From Bacillus marasmi (GTDB lineage Bacteria > Bacillota > Bacilli > Bacillales > Cytobacillaceae): a stretch of DNA of 64,000 bases. This document shows positions 9,288-19,358 of this stretch, piece by piece. Position numbers and translations under genes: made by a program. The DNA lies in NCBI RefSeq assembly GCF_902168435.1, contig NZ_LR656166.1, forward strand, positions 62,001 through 126,000, read 5' to 3'. The notes below the pieces were generated by a model. That model ran no database searches and was not told the DNA's origin. It worked only from the letters and a program-made list of their open reading frames with translations. Each line of letters opens with the position of its first letter. The first letter of the stretch is position 1.

Positions 9288-9290
9288 AAT

Positions 9291-9325
9291 AAAAATCACC
9301 ATTCCACGCTGAATGGTGATTTTCT
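9291..9325 (+). terminator. Terminator of nos
   Basis: AAAATCACCATTC at 9292-9304 pairs with GAATGGTGATTTT at 9311-9323, closed by a short loop and a T-run. Confidence 0.85.
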
Positions 9326-9464
9326 TGTCATAAAATTGAAGATTTTACTGTCGATTATAAGTAGGTCGAAAGTCCTTTTTATATTTTGTTTGTAAATATA
9401 TTACAGTGGAACTAGAACAAATGTACAAATTTTCTGAAAATAAACAATATTTCTCTGAATGATA

Positions 9465-9492
9465 TTGACAAAAACCCACAAAAAGATATAAT
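9465..9492 (+). promoter_or_regulatory. Strong sigma-A promoter of the acetate transporter gene
   Basis: TTGACA at 9465-9470 and TATAAT at 9487-9492 match consensus in every base, 16 bases apart. The next start codon is 350 bases downstream, so the transcript would have a very long leader carrying two cre-like boxes. Confidence 0.75.
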
Positions 9493-9586
9493 TTGAAATA
9501 TCAAAAAATTCTAAAAAGGGAGATTTGCAGAAAATAGTAGTTTGCCGTTGTATTCAGCGATGACATGCTTTTGTTAAACAACAAAG

Positions 9587-9600
9587 AGTAAACGCTTTCT
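9587..9600. promoter_or_regulatory. cre-like box 1 (CcpA)
   Basis: AGTAAACGCTTTCT fits the core of the CcpA operator consensus TGWNANCGNTNWCA, missing only the first and last positions. It lies about 90 bases into the predicted leader, a place where CcpA could act as a roadblock. Confidence 0.55.
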
Positions 9601-9636
9601 TGTCTAACAAAAACATATCAAAAAAGATCAAAATAA

Positions 9637-9650
9637 CGAAAACGCTTTCT
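9637..9650. promoter_or_regulatory. cre-like box 2 (CcpA)
   Basis: CGAAAACGCTTTCT shares the ten bases AACGCTTTCT with box 1 and begins exactly 50 bases after it, about five helical turns. It also mismatches consensus only at the outermost positions. Acetate uptake genes are typical carbon-catabolite targets. Confidence 0.55.
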
Positions 9651-9852
9651 ATGCAAGCCCGCGGGGGAGGGAAGCTACTAGTATTAATTTGATACAGGTT
9701 GAATACTAAACATTTCATCAATGAATTGCCTGCAGATAGGGATATTGGCAGTTCTTGTATTACACACCATAAAGTAGATTCAAACTGTGAAAAAGTAGTT
9801 AACCTATCTGTTTTATCTATTATTTTTTATTTGAAGTAGGGGGAAGTAAGAA

Positions 9853-10497
9853 ATGGAAAACAATACACAAAACGTAAAAGTTCAGGTAGCAGATCCTTCT
9901 GCGCTTGGAATGTTCGGTCTTGCAATGGTAACGCTTGTCGCTTCATCACAAAAATTAGGGATTACTGAAGGTCTTTCATTCATTATTCCTTGGGCATTTT
10001 TCTTAGGTGGTATCGCACAATTATTCGCTTGTGTACAAGATGCTAAACACAATAACGTTTTTGGACAAACTGCTTTTGGTGCATATGGTCTTTTCTGGAT
10101 TGGTGTTGGAACTTCATGGTTAATTCAAATGGGCGTATTTGGTGAAGAACTTGCAGCTCAAGTCGATCCTAAGCAACTTGCATTTGCATTTATTGGCTAC
10201 TTATTTTTAAGTCTTTTCTTGACTGTTGGTGCTATGGAAACAAACATGGTTCTATTCTCAATCTTTGTATTAATTGATGTATTGTTTGTTGGACTTATTC
10301 TTTCAACTTTTGGTATCGCTCCAGAATTAGCACATGATGTAGCAGCTGTTTCTGAGTTATTAATTTCTTTAATTGGATTCTATGGTGCGGGTGCGAACGT
10401 ATTAAACAATCACTTTGGTCGCGTTGTATGCCCTGTAGGTAAGCCATTTGGAATCTTCAAACCACAAGCAAAAATGAAACTTGCGAAAAACGCTTAA
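9853..10497 (+). CDS. GPR1/FUN34/YaaH (SatP) family acetate transporter
   Basis: A 214-residue membrane protein with six hydrophobic helices, of the family of proton- or channel-type acetate and succinate carriers (E. coli SatP). The N-terminal family signature appears as ADPSALGMFGLAMVTL (compare NPxPLGL), and the conserved second-half segment GFYGAGANVLNNHFGR is present. A GGGGGA-type site precedes the ATG. Upstream lie a consensus promoter, a 350-base leader and two cre-like boxes, which fits glucose repression of acetate uptake. It pairs functionally with acsA at 61-63 kb. Acetate as the substrate is inferred from the family. Confidence 0.88.
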   Translation: MENNTQNVKVQVADPSALGMFGLAMVTLVASSQKLGITEGLSFIIPWAFFLGGIAQLFACVQDAKHNNVFGQTAFGAYGLFWIGVGTSWLIQMGVFGEELAAQVDPKQLAFAFIGYLFLSLFLTVGAMETNMVLFSIFVLIDVLFVGLILSTFGIAPELAHDVAAVSELLISLIGFYGAGANVLNNHFGRVVCPVGKPFGIFKPQAKMKLAKNA

Positions 10498-10510
10498 TAA
10501 CATTCATCCA

Positions 10511-10557
10511 AACCCGATTGACGGAAGGTATCAAAAATCCGTTAATCGGGTTTTTTC
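10511..10557 (+). terminator. Terminator of the acetate transporter gene
   Basis: AACCCGATT pairs with AATCGGGTT around an inner ACGGA/TCCGT stem and is followed by T6. Confidence 0.85.
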
Positions 10558-10569
10558 ATTTTGGGCTTA

Positions 10570-10785
10570 ATGTTAGCGGACAACCAAGCCCTTATTTATG
10601 CTAAATACAGGGACAACGAGGCGTTAGCGGACATAGAATCCGCTATTTGCCCAAAAAACGGTCCAATCACTAAAATTTCTACTAAATAAGGTCCCTAATG
10701 TCCGCAAAGCTTTGAAATACAGTATCTTTGTCACAAATAACGTACTCAGTGTCCGCTAAAATCAGACGAATCATTCGTTTTGGAC
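10570..10785. repeat. Intergenic 'GCGGACA' repeat cluster, locus 1
   Basis: AGCGGACA occurs twice on the left and TGTCCGC twice on the right, so the units have inverted ends. Shared words (AATAAGG, AAATACAG, CACAAATA) recur in the clusters at 43.3 and 47.9 kb. There is no open frame. It fills most of the 395-base gap before ykqA. Confidence 0.6.
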
Positions 10786-10893
10786 AAGCAATCCTTTTTT
10801 AAAAATAAGGTAGTTGAGATAATTCAATGGATTAAAAGAATAGTATAGGATAAAAGGAACGATAGCTCTTCCCAATAGAAAAGGAGTGGTTCG

Positions 10894-11766
10894 GTGGGAG
10901 CAGATGAGAAGTATCTTGTTTTTGTATATGGAACACTAAGGCGCCATGAATCCAACCATCATTTATTAAAAGAGGCGTGCTGCCTTGCCCAGCAAGCTTG
11001 GACGAAAGGCATCTTGTATGATACTGGTTTAGGATACCCAGCGTTGAAGGATTCGAATGATGGAGTTGTTTATGGTGAATTATACGAGATCGATTTTCAG
11101 CAACTTAAAGCGATTGATGAGCTTGAAGATTATCTGGGTCCTGGGCAAAACAATCTATACAACAGAGATAGTCAAACTGTTTCAACTGATAAGGGTGATT
11201 TTGAGGCGTTTGTATACAGCATCCATCCTGACCAAGAAGGTATCCTAAAGCAAATCATTCCGTTAGGGGACTGGACTATTTACAATAGCCTTAAACAGCA
11301 TCCAACTTTCCTTTATTTTGCTTATGGTAGCTGTATGGATGATGAGAGATTTGTCAGTGCTGGAGTTGATCGTTATTTTTTGAACATTGTTGGTTCAGGT
11401 GTTCTTGAAGGCTACACACTCGGCTACACGAGACGAGTATCAGATGGAGGTCGCGCTGATATCGTGGAATCAGGTGGAATCGTCGAAGGGGTATTGTACG
11501 AAGTAGCAGAACCAGGACTCGCTTATCTCTATCGCCGTGAAGGGGTAAAATACAAATCCTATCGTCCTGCGCTAATAGATGTCAAAGTGAATGGTCTCCT
11601 GTTGAAAAATGTATTGACATTTATTGTCGTAAACAAAAAACCTGATACAGCACCTCCACTTTGCTATGCCGAAGAAATCATTCGAGGTGGCACCCGCCAT
11701 CTCAGCCAAGAGTATGTCGAAAAGCTAAAACAGCAGCTAAAGGTCCAATTCAACATAGTCCTTTAA
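10894..11766 (+). CDS. Two-domain gamma-glutamylcyclotransferase-fold protein, YkqA-like
   Basis: A 290-residue protein made of two tandem GGCT/AIG2-fold domains. Domain 1 (about 1-130) has FVYGTLRRHE and the acidic AIDELEDYLG. Domain 2 (about 140-285) has YFAYGSCMDDERF and YRREGVKYKSY, whose Glu matches the catalytic position of the fold. B. subtilis YkqA has the same tandem layout. Such enzymes release 5-oxoproline from gamma-glutamyl amines or peptides. Start is GTG at 10894, seven bases after AAAGGAGTGG. Its neighbours give no pathway, so the true substrate stays open. Confidence 0.8.
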   Translation: MGADEKYLVFVYGTLRRHESNHHLLKEACCLAQQAWTKGILYDTGLGYPALKDSNDGVVYGELYEIDFQQLKAIDELEDYLGPGQNNLYNRDSQTVSTDKGDFEAFVYSIHPDQEGILKQIIPLGDWTIYNSLKQHPTFLYFAYGSCMDDERFVSAGVDRYFLNIVGSGVLEGYTLGYTRRVSDGGRADIVESGGIVEGVLYEVAEPGLAYLYRREGVKYKSYRPALIDVKVNGLLLKNVLTFIVVNKKPDTAPPLCYAEEIIRGGTRHLSQEYVEKLKQQLKVQFNIVL

Positions 11767-11904
11767 AAAAGTAATAATACTAAGTGACTATTAAAACACA
11801 AACGAAATAGGTAATAAGTATAATATTTTTAATATTGTTAAAAAATGGTTTACAACACTTATGTAGTTGTTTATAGTTAAGCCGAACATATTAAAAAATA
11901 AAAA

Positions 11905-12000
11905 CTAGGGGTGTCCAATAAGTTGGGCTGAGAGAGGAACACGGTGAAGTTCCTTAACCCTCAGGACCTGATCTGGTTCATACCAGCGTGGGGAAGTTAG
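11905..12000 (+). promoter_or_regulatory. TPP riboswitch (THI element)
   Basis: The leader contains the conserved GGGGTG near the 5' end, GGCTGAGAG (pyrimidine-sensing helix), ACCCTCAGGACCTGATCTGG and the 3' CGTGGGGA, with closing bases pairing at the two ends. A terminator follows at 12050-12079 just ahead of thiC. Binding of thiamine pyrophosphate should promote that terminator and switch thiC off. Confidence 0.95.
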
Positions 12001-12049
12001 CATTGATTAGTGGTGTCGATTTTGACATGACTGCTATTATACTAACATC

Positions 12050-13915
<1,866 letters not shown>

Positions 13916-13947
13916 ACCTAGATGGTGTGATTTTAGGGAGTGTAATA

Positions 13948-14757
13948 GTGAAGGAAAAAATACAAGAGACGCTTAGCCAAATTGAACAATCTTACGAGGT
14001 GAAAATCATCCTTGCCGTCGAATCTGGAAGCAGGTCCTGGGGCATTCCATCGGAATCTAGCGACTATGATGTTCGTTTTCTATATGTGCCTAGAAAAGAA
14101 TGGTATTTTTCAATCGAAGAAAAGCGTGATGTTATTGATTTTCCTGTAGACAATAGGATCGATTTGCATGGGTGGGAGCTTCGGAAGGCGCTTAGGCTAC
14201 TAAATAAAAACAATCCACATTTGCTGGAATGGCTTCATTCGTCGATCATCTATTTTCAGGATGAGCAATGCATATCCGCTCTGCGTGAGATTGCACAGTC
14301 TGCCTTTTCCTCCAAGTCAGCATTGTTTCATTATATCAATATGGCAAAACGCAATCATCTTGAATTTTTACAAGGACATGAGGTAAAGATTAAGAAGTAT
14401 TTTTATGTAATACGCCCAATTTTAGCCTGTTTATGGATTGAGAAACACAAGTGCTATCCACCGCTTGATTTCCAGGAATTAGTTCAAGGAACTTTAGCAT
14501 CTTGTGCGATTAAAGAGTCGATATTATCCTTAATTCAACAGAAAAGGGCTGGTGTTGAAAGCGGGACAACTATTCAATTTACAGAACTTCATCATTACAT
14601 GCAATTAGAAATCGAAAGAATTTCAAATTATGCTAAATCACTAGCTGAGGAGCACGTAAACCTTATTCCGCAGTTGGATGTTGTCTTTAGAGAGTTATTA
14701 CAATACGTCTGGGAACTAGATGAAGTTCGGACCGAAACACGGATTTCTCCGAGGTGA
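13948..14757 (+). CDS. YcgL-like nucleotidyltransferase-fold protein
   Basis: A 269-residue protein with an N-terminal nucleotidyltransferase signature, GSRSWGIPSESSDYDVRFLY (residues 26-45), that is, the GS motif and the DxD metal-binding pair. The C-terminal part is helical. It matches the YcgL family (COG3541), whose substrate is unknown; antitoxin-like or tRNA-related roles have been suggested for relatives. I use GTG 13948, seven bases after AGGGAG, rather than the GTG at 13927. It lies 32 bases behind thiC and could be co-transcribed with it, although a functional link is not evident. Confidence 0.78.
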   Translation: MKEKIQETLSQIEQSYEVKIILAVESGSRSWGIPSESSDYDVRFLYVPRKEWYFSIEEKRDVIDFPVDNRIDLHGWELRKALRLLNKNNPHLLEWLHSSIIYFQDEQCISALREIAQSAFSSKSALFHYINMAKRNHLEFLQGHEVKIKKYFYVIRPILACLWIEKHKCYPPLDFQELVQGTLASCAIKESILSLIQQKRAGVESGTTIQFTELHHYMQLEIERISNYAKSLAEEHVNLIPQLDVVFRELLQYVWELDEVRTETRISPR

Positions 14758-14764
14758 AAATAAA

Positions 14765-14793
14765 AAAGAGCAGCGACTTGCTGCTCTTTTGGC
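14765..14793. terminator. Bidirectional terminator
   Basis: AAAAGAGCAGC pairs with GCTGCTCTTTT. It serves the nucleotidyltransferase gene on the plus strand and the small minus-strand gene that ends at 14808. Confidence 0.85.
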
Positions 14794-14807
14794 ATGAATT
14801 GATGGGA

Positions 14808-14963
14808 TTATTTCTCAAGATTTAAATCAGTTGCAGGGATTGGAATAACTTTTCCACCAATTTGTACATGAATTGTATCGTTAAAGATGGCTTTGACAAA
14901 TCCTTTTAAAGTTACTGATGAATCTACTGAGATTTTCTTGTTGTTTTCTGGTTTTTTAGCCAT
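14808..14963 (-). CDS. Small conserved-looking 51-residue protein
   Basis: A short frame translates to a 51-residue protein beginning MAKKPENNKKISVDSSVTL and ending IPIPATDLNLEK. An AAAGGTG site lies about ten bases before the ATG. The alternation of charged and beta-branched residues in the second half (KGFVKAIFNDTIHVQIGGKV) suggests a small beta-rich fold. There is no membrane segment. Isolated position, good ribosome site and a shared terminator argue that it is real. I do not recognise the family. Confidence 0.6.
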   Translation of the reverse strand: MAKKPENNKKISVDSSVTLKGFVKAIFNDTIHVQIGGKVIPIPATDLNLEK

Positions 14964-15204
14964 ATTCTTCAACACCTTTCAGAGTTTATAAGATTAAAAA
15001 ATTGGAAAAATTATTAAGCTAAGTTTATAAAATAATTGTACTCAATGAATTGGACTTTTTGCAAAGAAAAAGTACTAATTATATTCATATTTTTAGCTGG
15101 TAATAAATATGATAATTTCCATCTTAGTTTTGGGTGAATTTTCATCTTGCATTTAAGGAAAGCCGATGATATATTAATTAGGCGATGAGCTAATTTGCAT
15201 AAGT

Positions 15205-15303
15205 CAATAGACATGCTGCAAGGCTAAACGTATGAATGTGGTCATACGGTCTATTGCCGCAAACGCATAAAAAAGCGTCTGTTTTCGAACAGGCGCTTTT
15301 TTT
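15205..15303 (+). promoter_or_regulatory. Structured leader plus terminator (possible cis-regulator)
   Basis: CAATAGAC (15205-15212) pairs with GTCTATTG (15249-15256). Inside it CGTATG (15229-15234) pairs with CATACG (15243-15248), so the two helices are continuous on the 3' side with a 16-base bulge on the 5' side. Twelve bases later a strong terminator (AAAAGCGTCTGTT/AACAGGCGCTTTT plus T's, 15268-15303) precedes the next gene by 88 bases. Aptamer-like fold, then terminator, then gene is a riboswitch-like order. I cannot match it to a known class, and a small RNA with its own terminator is equally possible. The rest of 14964-15390 shows nothing recognisable. Confidence 0.45.
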
Positions 15304-15390
15304 CATGGAGTAAATCAATAATTCGCACCACTAGGCGGTTTGTGAATACAATTTAAAGATACCTTAAACAACCGTTTAATGGAGGAGAGT

Positions 15391-15948
15391 ATGAAAAATC
15401 AACCTGGCAGTGGTGCTGCATGGGTTGCAGCGGTTGGAACAGTTATGTCTGCAGTTGGGAGTACCCCTTTTAAAAAGATAGATAAAGAACTACTAAGTGC
15501 GCTAAATTTATGGGGAAATGTTTTACAAGCAGCCGGAAATGCGATACAGGCTGATCAGGAACCGGAGATAACCCTTTCGAAAATAGGGAATCAAATTCAG
15601 GCTACTGGAAATGTTACGGTAGTTTCTGGAATGGTAATTGATTTTGAAAAAGAAACTCAAGAAAAATTAATTATTACAGGGAATTGGTTTCAAGCTACAG
15701 GTGGTCTTATGGCAGTAGCAGATGATATTGAAAACAATCCTCCAGGAGAACAGCTTGATCCAAATGTTGGTTTAGATATCATTGGGAATTTGCTTCAATC
15801 TATTGGAAATTCAATGCAAGCTATAGGTGGAATTGAAGAACTAAAAGGGAATGAACAAACTGGTGAATCTATCGATGTTCTTGGGAGTTGGATACAGGCA
15901 GTTGGCTCTGTCCTAACAGCGTTAGCAGCAACACCCCAAAAAGCTTAA
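15391..15948 (+). CDS. Repetitive glycine-rich protein of the DUF6944 type
   Basis: A 185-residue protein built from about seven imperfect repeats around G-N-x-(L/I)-Q-A-x-G-N, for example WGNVLQAAGNAIQAD, IGNQIQATGNVTVV, TGNWFQATGGLM, IGNLLQSIGNSMQAIGG and LGSWIQAVGSVLTAL. It resembles the Bacillus 'DUF6944 family repetitive protein', whose function is unknown. The repeats look like amphipathic helices that could associate with membranes. ATG 15391 is used because GGAGGAG lies just before it; the ATG at 15379 overlaps that site. A structured leader with a terminator lies upstream. Confidence 0.75.
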   Translation: MKNQPGSGAAWVAAVGTVMSAVGSTPFKKIDKELLSALNLWGNVLQAAGNAIQADQEPEITLSKIGNQIQATGNVTVVSGMVIDFEKETQEKLIITGNWFQATGGLMAVADDIENNPPGEQLDPNVGLDIIGNLLQSIGNSMQAIGGIEELKGNEQTGESIDVLGSWIQAVGSVLTALAATPQKA

Positions 15949-16032
15949 CAATATATCCATAATACTAAAGTTTTTTGTGTGTTTCTCCATTTATACTTAT
16001 ATTAAATCTATTCAATTGAGGAGAAACATCTA

Positions 16033-17136
16033 ATGAAAAACCTACAGCTCAGAATGCTTCTATTACTTACTACTCTCAGTATCGGTTTATTAGGCTGTTC
16101 TACTGAAAGTGATGTACCAGCCCCAACAAAAAACTCAAAACAACAATCAACAGAAACGCAAACTAAAACCATTAAACCAGAGGAGCTTTATGCGAGTTTA
16201 AAGAATCATTCACAAATGATGCCTCTAGGAGATATTCCGATTCCAGAAGATAATCCAATGACAGAGGAAGTGCTAAAATTAGGGCAAACCTTATTCTTTG
16301 ATCCGCGATTATCTGGAAACAATCAAGTAAGCTGTGCCACCTGTCATGACCCAAACATGGGGTATGGCGACGATCGTCCTACTTTTAAAGCGTATGATGG
16401 TAGCGATGGGGCGCGAAATAGTCCTACTGTAATAAATTCTGGATATTATTCTGTGAATTTTTGGGATGGGCGGGCCGCTTCTCTTGAGGAGCAAGCACTA
16501 GGGCCAATCGAAAATCCAAACGAAATGAACCAAAAACTATCCGACTTAGTTCCAGAGCTAAAAGTAGTTGAGGGCTATAAAACATTGTTTTTAGCAGCCT
16601 TTCCCGATGGGATAACAGAACAAAATATCGCAAAGGCTCTAGCTGCTTTCCAAAGACAAATTGTCGTGAAGGATACACCATATGACCGTTTCTTAGAAGG
16701 AGATATGAATGCGTTGACTCAAGAGGAGTTGCGTGGTCTTAAGCTATTTACCGGCAAAGCATTTTGCTTTACTTGTCACAATGGTGAAAATTTATCTGAT
16801 AATCAATATTACAATATTGGCTTGAACACGGAGGACAAAGGTCGTTTTGAAATCACGAAAGATGAGGCTGATATTGGTCGAATCAGAACTGCTAGTCTTT
16901 ATGGTATTACTCATACAGCACCGTATATGCATAATGGAAGCATTGCAACCTTAGAGGAAGTAATCGAGTTCTATGATCGTGGTGGTGATGGTCATCCTAA
17001 TACGAGCTTCTTCATGAAGCAATTTATGCAACCGCTCGGATTAACTAAAGCAGAAAAGGCGGACCTACTAGCTTTCTTAAAATCATTAGGGGGAGAGGTG
17101 CCTTTGTATGCAGCACCTGAACTTCCTGGTTTATAA
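16033..17136 (+). CDS. Di-haem cytochrome c peroxidase / MauG-family lipoprotein (copy 1)
   Basis: A 367-residue exported di-haem c-type protein. The leader ends in a lipobox (SIGLLGC, Cys at about residue 22), so it should be anchored on the outer face of the membrane. Two haem-binding CxxCH motifs are present: SCATCHDP near residue 100 and CFTCHNG near residue 245. The family segments ARNSPTVINSGYY, FWDGRAASLEEQALGPIENP, ALAAFQRQIV and HTAPYMHNGSIATLEEVIEFYDRGG are also present. Members reduce hydrogen peroxide or perform MauG-like oxidations. A close paralogue lies at 27.8 kb in the opposite orientation. Confidence 0.92.
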   Translation: MKNLQLRMLLLLTTLSIGLLGCSTESDVPAPTKNSKQQSTETQTKTIKPEELYASLKNHSQMMPLGDIPIPEDNPMTEEVLKLGQTLFFDPRLSGNNQVSCATCHDPNMGYGDDRPTFKAYDGSDGARNSPTVINSGYYSVNFWDGRAASLEEQALGPIENPNEMNQKLSDLVPELKVVEGYKTLFLAAFPDGITEQNIAKALAAFQRQIVVKDTPYDRFLEGDMNALTQEELRGLKLFTGKAFCFTCHNGENLSDNQYYNIGLNTEDKGRFEITKDEADIGRIRTASLYGITHTAPYMHNGSIATLEEVIEFYDRGGDGHPNTSFFMKQFMQPLGLTKAEKADLLAFLKSLGGEVPLYAAPELPGL

Positions 17137-17148
17137 TAGTAATCAAAA

Positions 17149-17179
17149 TGGAGCTGAGGAATATTCCTCAGCTCTTTTC
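17149..17179. terminator. Bidirectional terminator between peroxidase and SRAP genes
   Basis: GAGCTGAGGA and TCCTCAGCTC pair around ATAT, with T's on the right and A's on the left, serving both convergent genes. Confidence 0.85.
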
Positions 17180-17181
17180 CA

Positions 17182-17859
17182 TTAACAAATACTTTGAATC
17201 AATTCAATTGAGTTATTTTTGGGAGAATTAACAAGGGAGCTTACTTGATATGCCTCCATTAATTCAGGTTCCAGTGGCTTTAGTAGTTGGGTAAGCTGTG
17301 AAATGTCTCCAATTGTTGGGTCAAGCCAAATTTTCTCGTCATCAGGTTTTAGTATGACTGGCATTCTGTCATGAATATCCTTCATCAATTCATTTGGTGA
17401 GGTGGTAATGACGGTGCAAGTAAAAACCGACTTACCTTCAGGTGATTTCCAATGCTCCCACAATCCGGCCATCCCAAACAAATTATTGTTTTTTAACTTG
17501 ATCCTCATCGGTGTTTTTGACTTGTCATCATGTTTTTTCCACTCATAAAAGCTATCAGCAATGACGAGGCAACGTTTTTTTTGAAACGGAACCTTAAAGC
17601 TCGGTTTTTCCAAAAGCGTTTCAGATCTCGCATTGATCATTTTATAGCCAATCGCCATATCCTTTGCCCATGGTGGTATTAATCCCCAGCGTAAATAGCC
17701 CATTTTATTAATCGAGCCGTTATTAATAATCGCTAGAACTGACTGCGAAGGTGCTACGTTGTAGTTTGGAAGGTAGGTATCCTCATCCAGAAATTCCTCA
17801 ATATCGAATCGATTCAATATTTCCTCTAACGTAGCCGTTAATGTGAATCTACCGCACAT
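17182..17859 (-). CDS. SRAP-domain protein (HMCES/YedK family)
   Basis: A 225-residue protein that shields abasic sites in single-stranded DNA by forming a thiazolidine cross-link through Cys2. The start MCGRFTL supplies the essential Cys. NYNVAPSQ (residues 32-39), ADSFYEWKK (near 105-113) and DRMPVIL (near 162) supply the catalytic Asn, Glu and His-region residues. B. subtilis YoaM and YoqW are relatives; bacterial members are often tied to the SOS response. I see no clear LexA box in front. It is monocistronic. Confidence 0.92.
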   Translation of the reverse strand: MCGRFTLTATLEEILNRFDIEEFLDEDTYLPNYNVAPSQSVLAIINNGSINKMGYLRWGLIPPWAKDMAIGYKMINARSETLLEKPSFKVPFQKKRCLVIADSFYEWKKHDDKSKTPMRIKLKNNNLFGMAGLWEHWKSPEGKSVFTCTVITTSPNELMKDIHDRMPVILKPDDEKIWLDPTIGDISQLTQLLKPLEPELMEAYQVSSLVNSPKNNSIELIQSIC

Positions 17860-17985
17860 ACCATCACCTCTTTGTACTTATATTACCAGAATCGGTTGGG
17901 GTTCTTCAAAGGACCATATTTACTCCTTTGAAAGCATAAGCTAATAGTACTACCTGGATAGGGAATAGTGCAAAAGGAGTGTGCG

Positions 17986-19185
17986 ATGAAAAAAACATGG
18001 TTATTGGGGTTTGGGTTTTTTAGCATTAGTATTGGTTGGGCCTTGTATAACGGCTTTGTGCCTTTTTTTCTAGATGATTATTTAACTAGTACAGCGCTCA
18101 TAGGATTTCTAATGACGTTGGATAATTATGTAGCCTTGTTTCTGCAACCATATATTGGTCATATGAGCGACCGCACGAATACAAAGTTCGGTAAACGGAT
18201 GCCATTTTTATTAGTTGGAATTCCAGTTGCAGCTTTATTCTTTGCGCTAATTCCGTTTCATAGCCAACTTTTGACGTTAATCATTTTTATGGTCTGTATG
18301 AATTTATCGATGGCTATTTTTCGTTCGCCAACGATTGCGTTAATGCCAGACATAACCGTAGAGCATGATCGTGCAAAAGCCAATGGAATCATCAATTTTA
18401 TGGGTGGTTGCGGAGCTATTTTAGCCTTTAGCATCGGTTCATTCTTATTTAAGATGAATGAAACCCTTCCATTTTTGGCGGTTGCAGCCATTTTTTTAAT
18501 TGCATTATGGATTATTTTTAAAAATATTAATGAAAAACGAGATGCGATTGAATATACGGTCCAAACTACAACAAATAAAATTCCTTACATGAAAGAATTA
18601 AATCCTGCCACCATATTTTTACTTCTCGCCATCTTTTTTTGGTTCATAGCTATCCAAGGAATGGAGGCACTTTTCACACTTTATGGAGTCAAAGAGCTTG
18701 GTTTAACTGAAAGTTCCTCTGCATTCTCGTTAGCCTTTTTCTCGTTAAGTTTTGTCCTATCTTCGATTCCATGTGGACATTATGGGGCGAAGTATGGGAT
18801 GAAAAAAATGATTATGATTGGAATAGTTGGTTTAATAGGCGTTTTTCTAGTCTTGAATTGGGTGAAAACCGTTCTTGCGTTACGGTTAATATTATTAATC
18901 GGCGGGGTATTTTGGGCTTGTATTAACATAAATGCTTATCCATTTATCGTGAAGACAGGCAGTGAGCAAAGCTTTGGAACTAGAACGGGTCTATATTATT
19001 TAGTTTCATCTCTATCCGCAATCATTTCTCCGCCGATGCTTGGACTACTAATTGATTACTGGGGGTTTGGCATCTTATTTTTTGCAGCAGCAATCAGTAT
19101 GCTGATAGCCTTGGTATTTATGACAATAGTAAAATCAGATTCAGAAATGCCTCATCATACTAACTTTCTCAATATTGAAGGTTAG
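17986..19185 (+). CDS. MFS transporter, sugar-cation symporter-like
   Basis: A 399-residue permease with about twelve hydrophobic helices. The loop-2 signature YIGHMSDRTNTKFGKRMPFL resembles the GPH/SLC45-like sugar symporter branch, as does the repeat in the second half (GHYGAKYGMKKMI). Start is ATG 17986, seven bases after AAAGGAG; the frame opens upstream at a GTG with no site. There is no adjacent sugar-catabolic gene or regulator, so the substrate is unknown. A long hairpin follows. Confidence 0.82.
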   Translation: MKKTWLLGFGFFSISIGWALYNGFVPFFLDDYLTSTALIGFLMTLDNYVALFLQPYIGHMSDRTNTKFGKRMPFLLVGIPVAALFFALIPFHSQLLTLIIFMVCMNLSMAIFRSPTIALMPDITVEHDRAKANGIINFMGGCGAILAFSIGSFLFKMNETLPFLAVAAIFLIALWIIFKNINEKRDAIEYTVQTTTNKIPYMKELNPATIFLLLAIFFWFIAIQGMEALFTLYGVKELGLTESSSAFSLAFFSLSFVLSSIPCGHYGAKYGMKKMIMIGIVGLIGVFLVLNWVKTVLALRLILLIGGVFWACININAYPFIVKTGSEQSFGTRTGLYYLVSSLSAIISPPMLGLLIDYWGFGILFFAAAISMLIALVFMTIVKSDSEMPHHTNFLNIEG

Positions 19186-19232
19186 GGGATGACAGATGCA
19201 AGAAATTTTTTACCGAATTTATAGCATTTCAA

Positions 19233-19288
19233 ATTGCTTCAAAAAGAGTATCAATTCTTAAATAATTTGACATTCTTTTTGAAGCAAT
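19233..19288. terminator. Long perfect hairpin, terminator-like
   Basis: ATTGCTTCAAAAAGA at 19233-19247 and TCTTTTTGAAGCAAT at 19274-19288 are perfect 15-bp inverted repeats with a 26-base AT-rich centre. The U-run lies inside the 3' arm, so it may act as a terminator or as an mRNA 3'-end stabiliser. Confidence 0.55.
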
Positions 19289-19358
19289 GTAGCTTAATAA
19301 AACATAACAAAACGCCTAAAAGGAAATCATAATTGTACTTGTTTAAGGCGGTGAAGAG

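Noticed and set aside
9720-9776. 18-residue leader peptide in the acetate-carrier leader
   Set aside because: The ATG at 9720 lacks a ribosome site, and no attenuator hairpin follows.
15205-15303. c-di-GMP or TPP riboswitch
   Set aside because: The words GACGCAAAGC and CTGAGA expected for those classes are missing; left as an unassigned structure.
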